This document shows, in pieces, positions 10,881-23,000 of a stretch of DNA of 64,000 nt. The position numbers and the translations under genes were made by a program. The notes under the pieces were generated by a model, which worked only from the letters and a program-made list of their open reading frames with translations, ran no database searches and was not told the origin of the DNA. Each line of letters starts with the position of its first letter. Position 1 is the stretch's first letter. The DNA is from Aulostomus chinensis (lineage: Eukaryota; Chordata; Actinopteri; Syngnathiformes; Aulostomidae): NCBI GenBank assembly GCA_037954235.1, contig JBBMOA010000016.1, positions 997,001 through 1,061,000 of the forward strand, read 5' to 3'.

Positions 10881-11988
10881 AGGACAATAGACAGAGACTC
10901 TCCCTACTCATTGGTGTGTTCCTTTAAAAGTGCAGCCGTGTTCACGTGCTAGTTTCACGAAATGTCTTTTCTTCTCAGGAGCAGCTCTGATATCAAAGCA
11001 GACGTCTTTGCACGTTTGAGTCATTAAAAGCAGAGGATGAAAAGCTTTGATAGTTGCTCACTTGTGAGACGGACAGGGAGAACTTTCATTCAGCCAACAG
11101 CCGATGATAACACACACTTTCATGATTACATTCACCAGGCTTTTATTACTTTGGACACAAAATGACATAATTAGATTAAGATGAAGGGCAGGTTGTCAAA
11201 TGTAATTGCAGGCTACCTTTGATTATAAGGACTGAAGACCTAAACCAGCAGGATCTTTACGTTGCAGGAACCCTGAATGTAGTTTCACTGTGACTGACTC
11301 CGTCTCTGCATGTACGGCTTCCAGCACACGGACTTCCAGTCCTTGACCTGCTCTCCTCATTTTTTATTTCTATCTACAGTGCAGGAGACAACCGGGCGAT
11401 GCCAAGAACTAAAAGAAGAAGTGATTTTTTTTGGCAAACAGAGAGGAGTTTCTTTTAAAATTTATATCCACATTCACCTTATCACCTCATCACCATCTGT
11501 GCTGAGCGAGGAGGAAACGGTTCCAGCAAAAGTGTCTGGACCAGCAGAGTTTCCTCTGCATTTTCAGATGAAGATCAGAACACTGGAGCTTTCCTCTCAC
11601 ACATGGAGGGAACAAGCAGAGAGGAGTGACACACTCTCACAACAATCTCCAGTTTTTACCACAATAATGGAAAAAGGTTTGCACGTTAAAAAGGATCGGC
11701 TCCAGATTTGGACTCGTTTCATTGTTGCGACGCCACAAACACACACGTCCATGTACGTGTGTGTTTGTGTTTGCGTATGTGTGCCGAGGCTGGCGGAGTG
11801 ATTACGTGGGGATTACAGGCCAGGCTTTTAGGGGCAAGGTTGTTTGTTTTAGCCTGAGCCTGGAGGATACCGGGGGCTCCGAGGGGATAAGAGAGCGCTC
11901 CATGTTTGAGTCTGTTCCTTCACCTGTGTCTTAACTGTCCCCTCTAGGCTTCCGCCTCTCTAGTCCATGCTGGACTAATTCTTTGAAT
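10881..11988. other. Unique sequence, no gene recognised
   Basis: A 163-codon plus-strand frame at 11310-11801 has no domain and ends in a GT-rich patch. I regard it as chance. Confidence 0.4.
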
Positions 11989-12008
11989 CCCCCCCCCCCC
12001 CCCCCCCC
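11989..12008 (+). repeat. Poly(C) run, 20 bases
   Basis: An uninterrupted C run. Length in the assembly may be inaccurate. Confidence 0.9.
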
Positions 12009-13921
12009 TGTTCACCTAATGGAGGGCAGCAGTGACCAATCAGTGGACTGGGATTATCACGCTGTCTGCTGCTTTAGTTGAATTTGAGCTGTCGGCACGG
12101 TAACTGAGCAGGAGCTACTGAGGGGTCGGAGACCCTGGGCGAGGGACCAGAGCGTCCATGTGTGCTCCTGCACACGTGGTCGTCACCAAGCCCACATTCG
12201 CTGCAAGTTCTCTAAAATCCTGGTTTCTTGACGCAGTCTGGTGTTTTTACTGAGCTCTCGCTGCTCCACAGCTGACAAACTGGAATAAGTTTGGAATCCT
12301 CAACCATTCCAGCTCACTGTTTCACTGTGAAGGCCTGAGAGGTCGGGGGTGCAGGATCAGCATCGTTGCATTGAATCAATCAATTAATTTATTGATATCA
12401 AACTACCAGCAAAAATGAGCAAAGCTAAAACATCAATAACAGAAGCGTGTCTTGCATTTCAAAAATATCATCATGATCAATGATAGGACAGCTGACGGGC
12501 GCTGCTACTCTTGGACCCAACCACCTCCCATTGCTTTGATGTCATGTGTTTATCTCAGCTTGACCTTCGACGTGCGTGGAACCATGTGGCAGGGCAGGCG
12601 AGTGATGGCGCAGATGGACCCGTGATCCGTACCGTGCTGAATCCAGTCAGTCAGGCCGTGAGATAGCTCCCCTTTCTCAGTCCCGACCTTAAACCAAGCA
12701 GCCAGTCCACCAGTCTGAGCCCAGAGTTGGATTACCAACAACTATCAGGTACAAAAATATAACACGTGTTTTGGTTCCACCTTGTATTCTTGTATGATTT
12801 ATTGTTGTATTATTTACACTTGCTGTGTAAGCCACGCCCACTTCATGGAATTCTAACCCCATCTTGGTAGTGGTAGCTGATATCAGGCAAATTCTGTGGT
12901 TACTCTGGTCCGTTCCATTCAACTTTCTGGAACTCTGGAATTCCAGCTAACACGAACTTCTGGCGAATCTGAATGCTCTGCATGCATGAGGCTATTTTTC
13001 TTTGATGTCCTCGATCACATTACAATTAAATGCTGCCAAACGACACAGATTTTCCTGCTGGCTCGCTGCTGAGCATGATAAATATACATATCTACACATT
13101 CTGTTAGGCTTTGCTCATCAGACTGGAGGCTGGAGTCTCTCGTTGCAGGCAGAAAAAAGAAAAGATCTGGCCAAATAAAAACAAGCAAGAATGCAGGACT
13201 GGAAGCGAGGGAGGGGGAGAAGGGGGGGGCAGCAGAGAGACGAGGGGAGATTGAGAAATGTAGTGAGGCAAATGGGCAAAGACAGAGAATTAAAGAGAGA
13301 TGCGGAGATGGAGAGATGTGGAGAGGGAAGACACAGGGCGGCCTTGTGTATGAGTTAGCAGTGAGGAGCCGAGCTGCATAGCAATCACCGGCTCGCCATG
13401 CTTTAATCAGCCAGACAACGCTAAACATTAGCTCGCCTCCTACGCTCATTTAATCAGAGGAGAACTCGGAGCATGAACCTCCTCTTTCTGTCCCAGCGTC
13501 AGAGACAAGGAGGCTTTCAGAGTATACGTTTAGACAAGAATGCCGAGGACGGAGCCAGAGAAAGAACAGAGAGAAAATAGAGCTTTGACTCTTAGCCTCC
13601 TCTTGCAATTGGACACTGAGGAAAGTTGAGAGAAAGGACAGGAGACTTGTTTGGGGGGATGCAGTAAATATGAGGGGCCCAGGGGGCTGCAGCCAAAAAA
13701 ATAGGGGTATGAAGAGAGAGAATGTCTGAGTTGTGACCAGAACCAACACATGCAGATGTTATTCAGAGGATGTGAGCCCATGACAAAGTATGGAAATTAA
13801 CAACTGTGACAGTTGCTATGGCATTAGCATTCAGCTAACAAAAACACAAGAAACCAAATCCAAATAGAATTGGAGGCTAAGTTTAAGGGTTTCCTGCTAC
13901 TATCAGCATCAAGTTTCTTTT
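12009..13921. other. Unique sequence, no gene recognised
   Basis: No exon, RNA or element recognised. The 13130-13350 part is purine-rich on the plus strand. AT-rich patches occur at 12370-12400. Confidence 0.4.
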
Positions 13922-13950
13922 GTAGTAGTAGTAGTAGTAGTAGTAGTAGA
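13922..13950. repeat. (GTA)n trinucleotide repeat
   Basis: About nine tandem GTA units. Confidence 0.95.
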
Positions 13951-14567
13951 AGCAGCTGATGCTATCAAATGCTAACTAGAGGAAACAAGGGTCAGACACT
14001 CTTGGATAGCAAAGTATTTTCAGATGATTTCCTTTATGTATGAGCGATGAAATCCTTGACCTCTGGCTCGCTTAGTTAGCTTGCTGCCAAAATGGGAGAA
14101 GATTTCAATGTTGTGAGAATCCTGTACAACAAACGAGGTCCGAGGCAACAACAAATCAGGGATGACCCCTGAGGACCCGGAGGTCACCCAGAGGCTCAAC
14201 ACCATGACGGCATAACAGGGCTGATATACACTTGCTAACAGTCACTGCACAGAGCTAACTGTTAGCATTACCATCAAACTTTAAGCCCTGCTTCTTTTTC
14301 GTAGCTGATGAGTAAAATTAACATTTTCACAATGGTGAGAAATTGCTTTTGCTTGCACATGCTCAGTAGGCTACCCCCTCCCTGTGCCTGTACAGACCGA
14401 CCCTTTTACCTCCTGTTTAAAGTGTAGCTGGATGATGCTTCGCTTTGGCTCACCAGTCTAACGGCTAATGAACAAACACTGAAAATATCGGAGGTGAGAC
14501 ATTGGCGATGCAGATTTAATTACAGAAAAACAGATTTAATTATGTTATTTATTATTATATATTATAG
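13951..14567. other. Unique sequence, nothing recognised
   Basis: No gene or element supported. The sequence becomes AT-rich before the exon-like segment at 14568. Confidence 0.4.
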
Positions 14568-14657
14568 ATGATGGTGTTACCGGACCTACAGAAAAGCTTC
14601 ATGAAGAATAACGAGCTGCTGGTCACCAAACAGAAACAGCAGCAGTTCTACGGTTGA
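14568..14657 (+). CDS. Exon-like segment, 29 codons and stop, unidentified
   Basis: A possible splice acceptor (TATATTATAG, ending at 14567) is followed by 29 codons starting MMVLPDLQKSF and ending QQQFYG, then TGA at 14655. The peptide is hydrophilic and coding-like (LQKSFMKNNELLVTKQK), would suit a helical C-terminus, and its GC content is above the AT-rich flank. I do not recognise the protein. Against it: the upstream tract is a poor polypyrimidine stretch, no partner exon was found, and a LINE fragment starts about 60 bp downstream, so it may be chance or transposon sequence. Confidence 0.2.
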   Translation: MMVLPDLQKSFMKNNELLVTKQKQQQFYG

Positions 14658-14699
14658 GGTCTGAGCCGTTGCACAGACATGAAAGTTGACTTTAACAAC

Positions 14700-14800
14700 C
14701 ATTGATTAGAGGCCCGACCCCTCACCTGCGGAGCTCCCCAGGGGAGGGTCCTGGGCCCGGAGTTTTTCCTAGAGTACACTACTGACATGACACCTTATTT
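14700..14800 (+). mobile_element. LINE reverse-transcriptase fragment
   Basis: From 14721 the plus frame reads LTCGAPQGRVLGPEFFLEYTTD. It matches the conserved G-(A/V)-PQG-(S/T)-VL-x-P-x-x-F-x-L-Y-T-x-D block of non-LTR retrotransposon reverse transcriptases. Homology fades after about 25 residues and on the upstream side, so this is a short dead remnant. The catalytic (F/Y)xDD block is not visible. The family (Rex/CR1-like) is not resolved. Confidence 0.6.
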
Positions 14801-15864
14801 CTCTGTCAGCTCGTTAGGCCGTGGCAGCAGCAAGGCCACAACTCTGTTTCAGACAGCAGGATGTGAATCGGGGTACAAAACAGCAGCGTTCCTTTGGGCG
14901 TTTGTCCCAATTAGCACTTTGGAGGCAGAGTTGCTCAAATTACTGTCATTTTCTGCAGGTAAAATTTTAGTTAAATTGCTGTAATTTTCTGCAAATTAAA
15001 TATCTTGCAGGAATGAAAAACTTTTGACCACTGTTGGATTTTCCCTGCTGACGTGTAAGAGGGAGAGATGATTGAAACACACACGGCAACAACCAAAAAC
15101 TAACATTCTCACACACGGGAGGTTGGATTCTGCCAAAATATTGACTCTTGGATTTAACAGTATCCCTCAGCATCTCTTTGTCCTCCATACTTCTGTCTCA
15201 GTCCCCCCCCCCCCATACACACCCTCCTCTCAGCATGGCCTTTCAAAATTTCTACCTCAGTTCATTCCACCTCTAAAATATTGAGAGGAGCTGGCTGCTG
15301 CTGTTAGAGAGCAAACTGTCGCCGCATCAGATCCCTGACCATGATTTCTGTTCCTCCATAAAACCGCACGTTTCCTCCAGACTTCCCAAATGGTTTCATG
15401 CTGTTGTTGATGATGAATCGGCAGCTGCGGCCTGTTTGCGTTCTCATCAGTCGACAGGGAACCACGTTCCTCCTCAATTGTTCCATTACTTCCACTAAGA
15501 CTAACTGATTTAATGGATACCAGCTTGCTGCAGGAATTAGCATTTTTCGAGTACGAGTCAACTGGAATCTGAAAGTATTTTACTGAAATTGATTTCTAAA
15601 TTTATTAAGCCAGCTGCCACTGATGGTCTCCAGCTTTTTTCAGGTGGTTTGAGGAGTCCACAGAGGTCATTCCCAACAGCTCTCTATGTGTCAGCGGCTA
15701 TACAGCACCACTCCGTGCTGCTCATCATGTTTACATGTATGTTGTTGAAACAAAAGAGAAAGTCACTTCAATTTAAAGAAAACTGCAACTTTCATGGAAA
15801 GTCTCATCTTCTCTATTGTCCCCAAGGCCGCACTACAAGACAGAGACCCTTCTGTAGGGACCTG
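14800..15864. other. Unique sequence with a poly(C) run
   Basis: No gene recognised. A 12-base C run lies at 15203-15214. Confidence 0.4.
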
Positions 15865-15935
15865 AGACCCAGGCTAGTTAGCTTAGCACAAGGAAGGGGA
15901 GTGGATGGGAAGTGTTAGCATAGCTCTGTCAGCGG
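15865..15935 (-). mobile_element. Single dispersed copy of the 70-bp array unit
   Basis: On the minus strand it reads GAGCTATGCTAACACTTCCC, then GTGCTAAGCTAACTAGCCTG and GGTCTCAGGTC, matching the unit and right flank of the array at 10521-10880. TTAGCTTAGC-type motifs are common in teleost interspersed repeats. Element family and full extent are unknown. Confidence 0.55.
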
Positions 15936-16176
15936 GACAATGTGTGAGCCCAATGGAACAAGCATCACAATGACACTGTGTTGTTTTCACCTGGTGAACA
16001 AGCATCAGATACAGGAAGTGCGTGCTCTCTTGCGCCACCTACTGGCAGCAGGAAGTGATATTTGCGCTACAGCGCAGCATCAGTTTGCTCCTTCATGTAA
16101 ACACTAAATGTTGTTGTAGCCTCAGGCATCCAGGGGTCAAAGTTCACCAAGGTGGTGGTATGCGCTCTCTGAGAGA

Positions 16177-16178
<2 letters not shown>
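15936..16178. other. Probable old repeat debris
   Basis: CGCCACCTACTGGCAGCAGGAAGTG and GGGGTCAAAGTTCACC resemble teleost repeat fragments. The second is an inverted near-match to 5968-5990. Confidence 0.25.
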
Positions 16179-16240
<62 letters not shown>

Positions 16241-16250
16241 GGGGGGGGGG
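16179..16250. repeat. (GT)n followed by poly(G)
   Basis: About 30 GT dinucleotides, then TA and 11 G. Confidence 0.95.
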
Positions 16251-16539
16251 ACTGATTAGATAATTAGGTGTGAGTGGGTGTATGAGATGGGGAAGGAGTG
16301 GAGGGTTGGGACTGGTATTTAGAGGGTGCTGAGGGACAGAGGCTACACCCAGCAGGAAGTGTGAACGCTGAAGACAAGAAGAAGAAAATGAGGTGCTGGT
16401 TTCTAGTTTGGCGCTGGTTCTACGACGTGGCCTTTGAACGGACCACTGGGAGCATTTACTCTGTATGGTTGATGTTCAGTTACCTTTCACGAGCATTTAA
16501 ATAAAAATGAAATTTTATTAATTCTTATTCGTCCAAGGA

Positions 16540-16598
16540 CCTCTAGGGAGACCTTCAGGTAAGCCCGGGGGTCCCTGGACCTCACATTGAGAAGCCTG
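16540..16598 (+). mobile_element. Degenerate hAT-like transposon end
   Basis: The stretch ending CCCGGGGGTCCCTGGACC...ATTGAGAAGCCTG resembles the right end of hAT-family elements (GGGGTCCCCGGACC...TTTGAGAACC-CTG). No matching left end or transposase was found, so this is a remnant at best. Confidence 0.4.
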
Positions 16599-18770
16599 TA
16601 AAAGTACAAATGAGAATTTATGAATCCTGCCGTCACCAAAAGCCTGCAAACGGAGCCGCTCCTCTTCGCTTCAAGACATTTTGCCTTCATCAATAAATGA
16701 AAGCAACTAAACTCAGAGTTAGCGGCAGCTGCGGGCCACAGCGGGCCAGCAGACGCGTCAGCTGTCACATATCCGCAGGTCCGACAGTCAGTGGGGGGGC
16801 ACCGCTTTGTTTATGTTGAGATTTCAAATCCCCTTTGAAAACAGCAAAGGTAATTAAAGATTTAATCAATTAAGCAGCTCACACACATGCAAACATTTAC
16901 ACTGCTGCTGTTATTACTGCATGAGGAAGTGGATCAGAGCGAAGGTGCTGTGAGCGCCTTCACCAGCGTTTGCTTGAGTCAGTGATGGCGTGGAAGCCTG
17001 ACTGATAACGCCCCCCCCCCCCTGACGGCAGCTAAATATGTTTGTTTTTCCTGCATCTCCTCTCCCAGCAGGACTCCTCGCTGTCCCTCTCCCACCATTA
17101 TCTTATCCCGCGCTGATGATGGAGAGCAGTCACACTTGAAGGATGAGGGACAAGGATGAGCCAACACAGACGATCACACGAGAGCTCTCCCTCTTTTTAA
17201 GTTCTAATTTGTAAAGCAAAGTCTGCTTTTTGCTTAAAAAAGAGTAAACAAAATCAGTAAATTGGCAACAAGAAGCTGAAAATGTGTGAATACAGATTCT
17301 CATCTCATACTGCAGCAGGCCCACATCACAGTGAATTTCAGCAGCAGGCAGCCTTGTCAGTGACGTGGCGGGAAGTTGTGCGCCGCTCCGCCTGCATCGA
17401 CACACACGGCGCTCACCGCTCAGAGGAGAAGGTTTCTGAACACGTGTGAGTCAACGAAAAAAAACAACAAACCCAAAAGCCCTTGCTTCTATGGCATCTG
17501 CTTGCTTTCCTTGTAATTAAGATGAAAAATGAGGAAACTGGCAAGAAATTTGCTCAAAATGAATTTGATATCATGAAAATGTATTTGAAACAAAAAGACA
17601 AGGACACCACATTTACAACTGAGGAAATTCAAGATTCATCTCCTCCAGTCAGCAGGGTCACATGAACAGTTCATAACGTTGCTATGGTTACAACTGTCAT
17701 CGTGCTGGCACGCATGCACATAGAATCGTTGCTGTACTATTCACTGACAGAAGTATGTTTCCCTCCACAACACTAGGCGGCAGTACGCCCTCCCACAGCT
17801 GGCTGTAAGCAGGCTTTCTTTCAGTTCAAATTCTGTCAAAAAGTAAACAAGTCCGTCCCTCAGCTGGAATGGCCACGCCCCCTGCAGTCACTTCAACCCG
17901 ACAAATGGAGATGCTGCATAAAAAAATACTGCAAACATGACGACTGCTTTAAAGCTGTGTAGCAAACAGAGCGCACGTGAACAAGAACGCCTAGGAAGCA
18001 ACAAATCAACCCTTCAACTGAGGAGCGAGAGAATGAAAAGATGAACAGAAACTGAAAGAAAAGGAAATGCACTGTGCACGTGTGTGTTTTGTAATTTTAA
18101 TCGATATATAATTCAGAGAGGAAGGTTATTCTGTGACACATAACAAATCATAGCTGCATCCTGGGAAAAGATTGCAAGATTAAAATTTAATGTGTGAATA
18201 TGAGTGCATGTGTTTCTGAGGGAAGGAGGAAAACAGGTGAGCAGAAAGACACAGGAAGTTATACTACGACACCATTAGAAACCACTGCAACGACAAAATA
18301 TCATCCTTCCATCCACAAGGAGAGAACTAATTAAAAGGGTTACATGGCAACATCTGTGCTGAGAGACCAGACGACGTGGTAGCACAGAGTTCCAAGAATG
18401 ATGATAGGAGAGTTTCCTCCACGAGAAGGAAAAAGCAGGAGCCTCATTTGTATGTGATAATAAAACAGAAGTCTATCAAGATTTGAGAGTGGATGAACTT
18501 CTTTGGTTGAATATCAAACATGTGCTCGAACAGTTACAGATCTGATGACTTGAATCTACTCCAGACCTCATGTTTGTAAGTCTCTAACTACGTTTCAAGG
18601 TTTCAGACTTCAGCAGCGAGCTGTCGATCAGCTGTTCGACCTCCCAGACGTCTCAAGTCTATCTCCATAGCTCTCTGACAGACCCGCACCAGCAACACCC
18701 ATTCAGCTCTTGGCTGCTGCTCATCTGGTCGGTCCACTAGATGGTTTTCCTGTCCATGGAAGGAGAGTTC
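16599..18770. other. Unique sequence, partly AT-rich
   Basis: No gene recognised. A 12-base C run lies at 17011-17022. The 16800-16960 stretch (AATTAAAGATTTAATCAATTAAG) looks like conserved non-coding sequence, by texture only. Confidence 0.35.
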
Positions 18771-18925
18771 ACACTGGGCACTGGCTAGGCTGGCTACTTC
18801 CTGTTAGCCTTCTGCTGACCAGAATATGGATAAATTATTTAGTTGTTCAGCTCTCGAAGACTTACCAGATGTTATCAACCTCTGTGAGTGACAGGAGTCA
18901 GTCAGTGGGAGTTGTGTGATGCTCG
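18771..18925 (+). mobile_element. Dispersed repeat, copy A
   Basis: The segment containing GGCTGGCTACTTCCTGTTAG, then TCTGCT and AGATGTTATCA, recurs in the same orientation at about 46006-46136 with scattered differences. Two diverged copies 27 kb apart indicate an old interspersed repeat of unknown family. Confidence 0.45.
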
Positions 18926-20732
18926 ACAGCTGAAACTGTCAACTCAGCTGTGATAAATGTAGTGAAACCGTGCTGAAGTAACATGGAGGCCTGTTTGAGG
19001 AGACGAGCCCTGCTTTCCAGCCACTGATGTTAAATCTCCTGGTTCTCAGGAGACAGCATCATGACCACCACCTGAGCCTCAACCTCACGGCACAGCCGAC
19101 CTGATGACATCATGGTACCAGTTCTGGAGAACTATCAGATCCCTGTTGGGTCTGTTTCCAATTGATTAGGAATCCATTATGGATCTGCTTTTACTCGCAG
19201 CATTTCCTGCGTGTGCGCGTTGTTTCAGCCGGCTGCGTCGTGCATTCCCTCGGGGTGACAATTAGCTCACAACAAGCACTTGTACTCCGGCTCAGGGGAC
19301 AATTAGCAAGCAGCGAGTTAGCGATTTGTCATGTTTGCAACACAATAGCACAACACAACCACCCACAGTGGAATTGGTTGAGTTATGAAGCTGCCATGTA
19401 GATCCTCATAATCAAACTCTCACACACATACACACACATGTACACACACACGTACACGTACTAAGGTGGCGCCTGAGCACACGGCGAGCTGCTGGCAGGA
19501 CAGCAGGCACATGATGACCTCTTCAGACAAAAACCTCCAGACCACAGTCGCCCCCAGACACCCCGACCAGGAGGAGGACGAGTCCAGCTCCACAGGACTT
19601 GGGCCTGATTCCGGTCCGCTGTTTAAGCCGCACCCTCATTTTTGGCTTCATCAGGTGTTGTTTAGCACGCGGGGACCAGAGTGACTGTAACGCTCAGTGT
19701 AACTCCTCGGTTGTCAGACTGATTGCAGCATCACGTCTTGCATACGATGTTGACAAGCTTCTGTACTCATTCTGCTGAAAGCTAACAGCAAACAGTAAAA
19801 GTAGTAGAATCGGAAACATGTAACTCAATTCATGCAACATTTTTTGTTGACAGAGGTCAGTTCCTCTGTGTAAAAAGAGGAAAATAGAGGCTGTAGAATT
19901 GAATCAGCCATTTTCATTTTCCTCCAGTGAAGTATTGGGTTCAGTGCTGAGATGATTAGCATTCATGTCTCCGGCTGCAGCCAGCGACCGGGAGGAAATG
20001 TCAGACCGCCACTGTTAAAGGTAAAATGTCAGAACTGCACGGGTGTCAATTGGAAAATCGAATCCATGGTTGATATTGTTTTCAAGACTCACGAGGTGCG
20101 AGAGGAGTGAGAACATGATGCAGCGAGGCAGAGCTCGAATCTGATTTCACTCAGTAGTTTTACATGTGTCACTCAAACTGCGGCGGTCTGGCCCACTGGG
20201 AAACGCCCAGAGGGTTCACGCCCTCATCAGTTCAGCTCACACTGATGAGGACCAGCCCGTGTTGTTCGTGGGTTCAGGCTGGGTTTTAATCACAGGAGAC
20301 GCGTTGGTCAGCTGCAGGACGAAAAAGCCACAGTCCCGTCCAACAATCAGACCAGAAGAAAACAACCTCACAGCCACGTACGTTCGCCACATGCACGTAA
20401 ATGTGGCGTCTGACAGATGCGGCTGCTGGGACCGACCTCTGCCTCCTGCATGTTAACGCATGTGCTGACTGGACTCAAACCCAGACAGGAAGTGAAAATA
20501 TGGAGCCATTTTCTTCGTAGAGGCATTAAAATTCTAGGCGGTTAGTTGTTCTTGAACATGAGCGTAGGTGGCAGCCGCTGGAGGAAAGACGACCGAAAAC
20601 GTTCACCATGTTACAAATCTTCAAGAGGAGATGGGTTCTCCCTCTCTCACCGTTCAGGTTTCTGTCTCTCGCTTTTGCTCTGTTTCTTCCCTCCTCCTCT
20701 TCCTCTCCTCTGCCCAACCATTTAAGTGCCTT
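18926..20732. other. Unique sequence, no gene recognised
   Basis: It includes a CA/GTAC-rich patch at 19420-19461. No exon or RNA gene could be supported. Confidence 0.4.
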
Positions 20733-20761
20733 CCTCTCTCTCTCTCTCTCTCTCTCTCTCC
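20733..20761. repeat. (CT)n microsatellite
   Basis: About 14 CT dinucleotides. Confidence 0.9.
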
Positions 20762-20908
20762 TTCCATGTTTGGCTTTATCTCAATCTGCCAGTGATGGAT
20801 GACTCTGAGTGAGGGCCAGCGACTTCAGCTGGACACAAAACCACTGGCTCCTCTCTCTCTGGCCTCTGGGTGGTCGAGTGTGTGTGTCGGTTATCTTACT
20901 GATAGACA

Positions 20909-20910
<2 letters not shown>

Positions 20911-20942
<32 letters not shown>

Positions 20943-20966
20943 TGTGTGTGTATGTGCGTGTGTGTG
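20911..20966. repeat. (TG)n with (CGTG)n core
   Basis: TG repeats enclose five CGTG tetramers and a TATG interruption. It could adopt Z-DNA. Confidence 0.9.
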
Positions 20967-21468
20967 ATCCAGGCTGAATCTGCTCCAGGAGTCATCAGCT
21001 GCAGTGGGAAAGCCTTGAGGAAGTTTTCCCGTCTTGGTCTGAATTTAGTACCACGACCGTGAGTGGTTACCTGTGAGATCAGCATGAAGGATGGCTTCCC
21101 TCGTCTGTACCTGCTGATGGGACACACGACCACCTGTTCCTGAGGTCAGGAAGACTCCAGGGCCAAGTACTGCTAACGATGCTGAGGCCAATCAATGATG
21201 GTAAAAGTACTCTGATGAACTTTGGTCACAGAGAATTGAGTTTCACTCATGTTCCAAATCTCACTTTGACCAATGATTGACAGATGACAGATAATTGATA
21301 GATGATGGATAGATGATTGATAAATGATGGGGATGTGGAAGCGCCTCCATCCTGAGCTCATCAGTGGGCGTGTCCTTGCTACTGACCACTGTCATCTGAT
21401 CAGTCACATCCACACTCATCATTATGCTGCTGATGTAACCGGTCACTGTGAGTTGAGGACCCTATAGA

Positions 21469-21469
<1 letters not shown>
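20967..21469. other. Unique sequence with imperfect GATA/GATG repeats
   Basis: Imperfect ATTGATAGATGATGG-type repeats lie at about 21272-21330. No gene seen. Confidence 0.5.

Positions 21470-21531
<62 letters not shown>
21470..21531. repeat. (CA)n microsatellite
   Basis: About 31 uninterrupted CA dinucleotides. Confidence 0.95.
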
Positions 21532-21533
<2 letters not shown>

Positions 21534-21891
21534 TGGAATCACATTGCCTGACTGCCACTTCCTGTAACACATCAGGGTTTGATTGTACCTGCCGCTGAAT
21601 CCTGATTGGCTCTTCTCAACATTCTGGTCACTCCTCCGTTCACAATGCTTCAGAATGCGGTTCATTCTCTGGCCCACACACCAACGTTCCACTCGTATGT
21701 GAAGAGAAACCAAGAGTACCTTCTACATATAGAACATGTGGTGTCATTATCATGGTCCTGAGAGACCAAAACTACACCAGTGGCCCAAACACAGATCTCA
21801 CATTCTTACCCGAGTGTCAGCCAGCATCTGTTGCCATGGTTACACTGGTAGAGTTATTAACTTTAATCTGAACTGCAGCCATTGAACATAT
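21532..21891. other. Unique sequence, nothing recognised
   Basis: No gene, RNA or element identified between the CA array and the 19-bp minisatellite. Confidence 0.5.
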
Positions 21892-22330
21892 ACACCTGGT
21901 CACCGGGACCACACCTTAGTGCCGAGACCACACCTGGTCACCGAGACCACACCTTAGTGCCGAGACCACACCTGGTCACCGAGACCACACCTTAGTGCCG
22001 TGACCACACCTGGTCACCGAGACCACACCTTAGTGCCGAGACCACACCTGGTCACCATGACCACACCTTAGTGCCGTGACCACACCTGGTCACCGAGACC
22101 ACACCTGGTCACCAAGACCACACCTGGTCACCATGACCACACCTTAGTGCCGTGACCACACCTGGTCACCAAGACCACACCTGGTCACCATGACCACACC
22201 TTAGTGCCGTGACCACACCTGGTCACCAAGACCACACCTGGTCACCATGACCACACCTTAGTGCCGTGACCACACCTGGTCACCATGACCACACCTGGTC
22301 ACCATGACCACACCTTAGTGCCGTGACCAC
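21892..22330 (+). repeat. 19-bp minisatellite with two alternating unit types
   Basis: Two related 19-bp units alternate: ACCACACCTGGTCACCNNG and ACCACACCTTAGTGCCNNG. At the left they form regular 38-bp dimers; at the right, 57-bp trimers (two GGTCACC units and one TTAGTGCC unit). About 23 units in all. Confidence 0.95.
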
Positions 22331-22732
22331 GTGTGACTGTACCACAGCATGTCTGAGTCATTTGTTCAAGGTGAATTCTACCACTGAGAAATGGTTCTGC
22401 TCACAGGTTTCAGAGGGGATTTAGAGGCAAGGAGAAGTTTAGTCTATTTAGAGGGAGCGCTGGATTTACACACATCAGTGCGCCAAGAGTTGGGGGTGGG
22501 GGGGCAAGGAGGAGGAAGAGGAGGAGCAGGAGGAGGGGGAGGGGTGGAGGTTTTCAAATGTCAAGTCCAGGGAGATTAACGAGCCAGCGAGGAGGACTGA
22601 GCTGGCTACCTCTCCTCCACGACGCCAGCGTCCTCGCCCTCTCTGTCTCTCTCTCTTTCTCCAGCTTTTCACTCTCTGACGTCCTCTTACCAACAACCAG
22701 CATGTACACATTCTTGTCAACCCCCCCCAACG

Positions 22733-22738
<6 letters not shown>
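22331..22738. other. Unique sequence with a G-rich purine tract
   Basis: At 22491-22555 the plus strand is almost all G and A, with many GGAGG and GGGG runs, so it has G-quadruplex and triplex potential. No gene seen. Confidence 0.6.

Positions 22739-22787
<49 letters not shown>
22739..22787. repeat. (CA)n microsatellite
   Basis: About 24 CA dinucleotides after a GTGCGCGCA lead-in. Confidence 0.95.
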
Positions 22788-23000
22788 TCTGTGCCCGTAC
22801 TTTAATACCCATACGCAGTGTTGGGAATTTGGTGAATGACAAAAAGGAAAAGCAGAGGAGAGAAGTGGATGCATTTTAAGAAGACGTGAAGACGTGGAAG
22901 CAGAAACCCGCTGCTCATTGTTATGCATGAAAAGTCTGCTAGACGTCTACGTGGAATGTGGAGGGAAATGGAGCGAATAACTGGAATTAATGGTCATAAT
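22788..23000. other. Unique spacer sequence
   Basis: Nothing recognised. Confidence 0.5.
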
